Below the pieces are notes generated by a model. The model was not told where the DNA came from. It saw only the letters and a list, made by a program, of their open reading frames with translations, and searched no databases. Positions 14,099 through 15,633 of a stretch of DNA of 15,633 bases are shown here, piece by piece. The translations under genes and the position numbers were made by a program. The stretch is taken from contig CALJUC010000088.1 in NCBI GenBank assembly GCA_937975585.1, positions 1-15,633 of the forward strand, given 5' to 3'. Numbering within the stretch: the stretch's first letter is position 1; each line of letters begins with the position of its first letter. Source of the stretch: an uncultured Moraxella sp. (lineage in GTDB: Bacteria; Pseudomonadota; Gammaproteobacteria; Pseudomonadales; Moraxellaceae).

Positions 14099-15262
14099 TT
14101 AAATAACATCTGCCCAATCCTTAATATAGGCTCTATTCATATACTTACCACTTAGAATATCGTCTAGAGAGGCAAAGTAGGAATTATTATAGGTAATATT
14201 CATATTACCACCACCATTAACAATAAAGCCTTCATCAACCCTTTGATTACCAAAAGAAGCTGAACCTATTCCTGTACCAGTACTAGGCGTAATAGTCATT
14301 TTTGCTACATATAAGGCGCCATTAATGTTTAGGTTACCACCACCATTAATATGAACCGTACCCCCTAATACAATAATTACGCCTTCAAATACTCCACAAC
14401 CACGACCGTTAATATAAAAATTCCCCGTGATTACCAAAATACCGCTGCAAGTTGGTAAGGTCGGATCGTGTGCATCCCCGTTTACTAATGTAACCAATGG
14501 AGAATCGGCTATACTATTAATAAAATTGGTTAAATCAGTGGGACGATTCCATATACCTAAATCAGTGTTACTAATACAATCAGTGGTAAGACAGGTATAA
14601 TTAGCTATTCGAGAAGAACGAATAGCATTCTCAACCACAGTATTAGAACCGCTGTCACCTGTGGCAATCGCCAATTTAGAATTACCTGTAATACCGAAAG
14701 CATTACTTGTGGCAGCATCAAAGGCAGTTACTGTACCACCTAAAGTTAGTGCGCCAGGCATATCTGGGATTTTAGTTGTGCCAGCCGCAGCAATTTTTAT
14801 GCGAACTTTACTTTCACCAAGAACTGTACGACTTATGCCTGAACCTTTAACCAAATTACCAGTGATCAAGGCTGTCACTTGCTTATTGGTATCATCCCAA
14901 CAAGGGTTAGTATTGCGAGTAGCACAACCGCTTATATCATCGGTCGTATTAATCCAAAAATAACCATTATCGCCAATATTTGCAGATCCTGTGCTATCGG
15001 CTGGAACCATCGTTCCCCAAACAGAAGAAGACCTGTCACTTGCGGCCGCAGGCCAACCATTATTGAGAAATCTCGTACTCGCCCACTGGTAGAACTGCGA
15101 AGCCCCATGCTCAGCCGCATTATGGCTAATCGTCTTGTTGTAAATATTAGCTGAGGCTTTATCTTGGGTGATAGCACTACGCATGGCATATAAACCAATT
15201 ATCGCGGCGACCATGAGAAGTACTACGGTAATAACTATGGTAAAGCCCTGTTGCTGCTTCAT
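14099..15262 (-). CDS. PilX-like type IV pilus minor pilin with a large beta-rich C-terminal head
   Basis: The ATG at 15260-15262 gives 387 residues with GAGAAAG upstream. The frame could extend to a TTG at 15358, but that overlaps the preceding gene and would bury the prepilin site. The N-terminus MKQQQGFTIVITVVLLMVAA is a type III signal: cleavage after Gly6, then a hydrophobic helix at 7-28. Position +5 is Ile, not Glu, as in PilX and GspK. The segment AMRSAITQDKASANIYNKT ... AAEHGA matches the PilX N-terminal pattern. PilX is usually under 200 residues; this one is about twice that. Residues about 271-360 have successive NGxG turns between short strands (NFYINGRGCG, VHINGGGNLNING, IVNGGGNMNIT), suggesting a beta-solenoid head similar to DUF7305-type pilin-like proteins. 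Five or more cysteines could form disulfides. Likely inner-membrane inserted and exported at a pilus tip. Confidence 0.85.
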   Translation of the reverse strand: MKQQQGFTIVITVVLLMVAAIIGLYAMRSAITQDKASANIYNKTISHNAAEHGASQFYQWASTRFLNNGWPAAASDRSSSVWGTMVPADSTGSANIGDNGYFWINTTDDISGCATRNTNPCWDDTNKQVTALITGNLVKGSGISRTVLGESKVRIKIAAAGTTKIPDMPGALTLGGTVTAFDAATSNAFGITGNSKLAIATGDSGSNTVVENAIRSSRIANYTCLTTDCISNTDLGIWNRPTDLTNFINSIADSPLVTLVNGDAHDPTLPTCSGILVITGNFYINGRGCGVFEGVIIVLGGTVHINGGGNLNINGALYVAKMTITPSTGTGIGSASFGNQRVDEGFIVNGGGNMNITYNNSYFASLDDILSGKYMNRAYIKDWADVI

Positions 15263-15275
15263 AATTGCTTTCTCA

Positions 15276-15633
15276 CTAATAAATGGTTGGTGGTGGCGGA
15301 GGTACTGCCCCACTAGATACATTGCCAACACCACTTTTAGTATGCGAAGTGGCGACAAAATACAAGGTTGGATCTTTAGTTGCGCCTTGCTGTGATACGC
15401 TAATTCGGGTTCTTATACTTGTAATTCGTGGAAAAATCGCTGCCCAAGTAGTACCGCTAGCCAAACAAGTCGTTTCTGAGCGCAAGCAATATTGAACACC
15501 ACCTGTAGAGGACTGTAGACCATAAGTAAACTGCACACCTGTGATATTCTTGGCCAAAACATAACGTTCAGTGGGATCAAAGTCGCGCACACAGACTATC
15601 TCATTGCCAACCAACTTTAATGTATTTACTGTA
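15276..15633 (-). CDS. PilW-like minor pilin, C-terminal part (cut by window edge)
   Basis: The frame is open to the right edge (119 codons visible, reading TVNTLKLVGNEIVCVRD at the edge); the N-terminal prepilin signal lies outside. Features typical of PilW C-terminal regions are a two-cysteine segment (VQYCLRSETTC), ERYVLAKNITGVQFTYGLQ and ITSIRTRISV (the PilW-type segment leading to a final strand). The protein ends in an unusual proline run, SSGAVPPPPPTIY. Its TAG stop is 13 bases before the ATG of the PilX-like gene, and pilW followed by pilX is the usual minor-pilin order. The start must lie beyond 15633; an internal TTG at 15614 is not a start. The assignment depends partly on this gene order. 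Confidence 0.75.
   Translation of the reverse strand, partial: TVNTLKLVGNEIVCVRDFDPTERYVLAKNITGVQFTYGLQSSTGGVQYCLRSETTCLASGTTWAAIFPRITSIRTRISVSQQGATKDPTLYFVATSHTKSGVGNVSSGAVPPPPPTIY

Noticed and set aside
14661..15154. Plus-strand frames of about 100 and 91 residues within the PilX-like gene
   Set aside because: Antisense shadows without ribosome sites; the minus-strand frame has a clear prepilin signal and operon context.
13794..15633. Integrated island at the tRNA-Ser gene
   Set aside because: No integrase and no second copy of the tRNA 3' end in the window; the neighbouring genes are ordinary pilin genes on the other strand.

Overview
The window carries ordinary chromosomal genes of a gamma-proteobacterium, most likely of the family Moraxellaceae (Moraxella/Psychrobacter-like). 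This rests on the mix of proteins (class I ArgRS next to an FtsN-like protein, CmoA/CmoB, DUF1285, DUF2788, type IV minor pilins), the moderate to low GC, and the short AT-rich spacers. It is an inference from content, not from a database search. I see no phage genes, transposases, integrases or CRISPR arrays.

Layout. (1) 1-2237, minus strand: argS, followed by the N-terminal part of a membrane-anchored SPOR/FtsN-like protein that runs off the left edge. (2) 2518-2736, plus strand: a small two-helix membrane protein resembling DUF2788. (3) 2876-4808, minus strand: a cmoA-cmoB pair for the cmo5U34 wobble modification of tRNA. (4) 5035-7052, plus strand: msrA, then an exported MltB-type lytic transglycosylase whose Shine-Dalgarno lies inside an intrinsic-terminator hairpin. 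(5) 7231-10589, minus strand: DUF1285 protein, murI (glutamate racemase), a DUF4062-like protein 11 bases downstream of murI, and a small acidic protein of unknown function. (6) 10950-12611, plus strand: ETF-ubiquinone oxidoreductase. (7) 12693-13673, minus strand: an exported DNA/RNA non-specific endonuclease. (8) 13794-13884, plus strand: tRNA-Ser(GGA). (9) 14099-15633, minus strand: the 3' end of a type IV pilus minor-pilin operon, with a PilW C-terminus cut by the right edge and an oversized PilX-like protein. A strong terminator follows, and no pilY1.

How the genes fit together. Several concern the envelope: FtsN-like division protein, MltB-type peptidoglycan cleavage, MurI supply of D-glutamate, and minor pilins. 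Others concern translation (argS, cmoA/B, tRNA-Ser), protein repair (msrA) and electron transfer to quinone (ETF-QO).

Most worth a second look: the PilX-like protein with a beta-solenoid-like head and no pilY1 beside it; the DUF4062-like protein coupled to murI; the terminator-shaped hairpin that holds the ribosome site of the lytic transglycosylase; and the murI start, where promoter and leader signals argue against the longest reading frame. I found no clear undescribed multi-gene defence or mobile system. The pilin pair and the DUF4062 protein are the best candidates for new biology.
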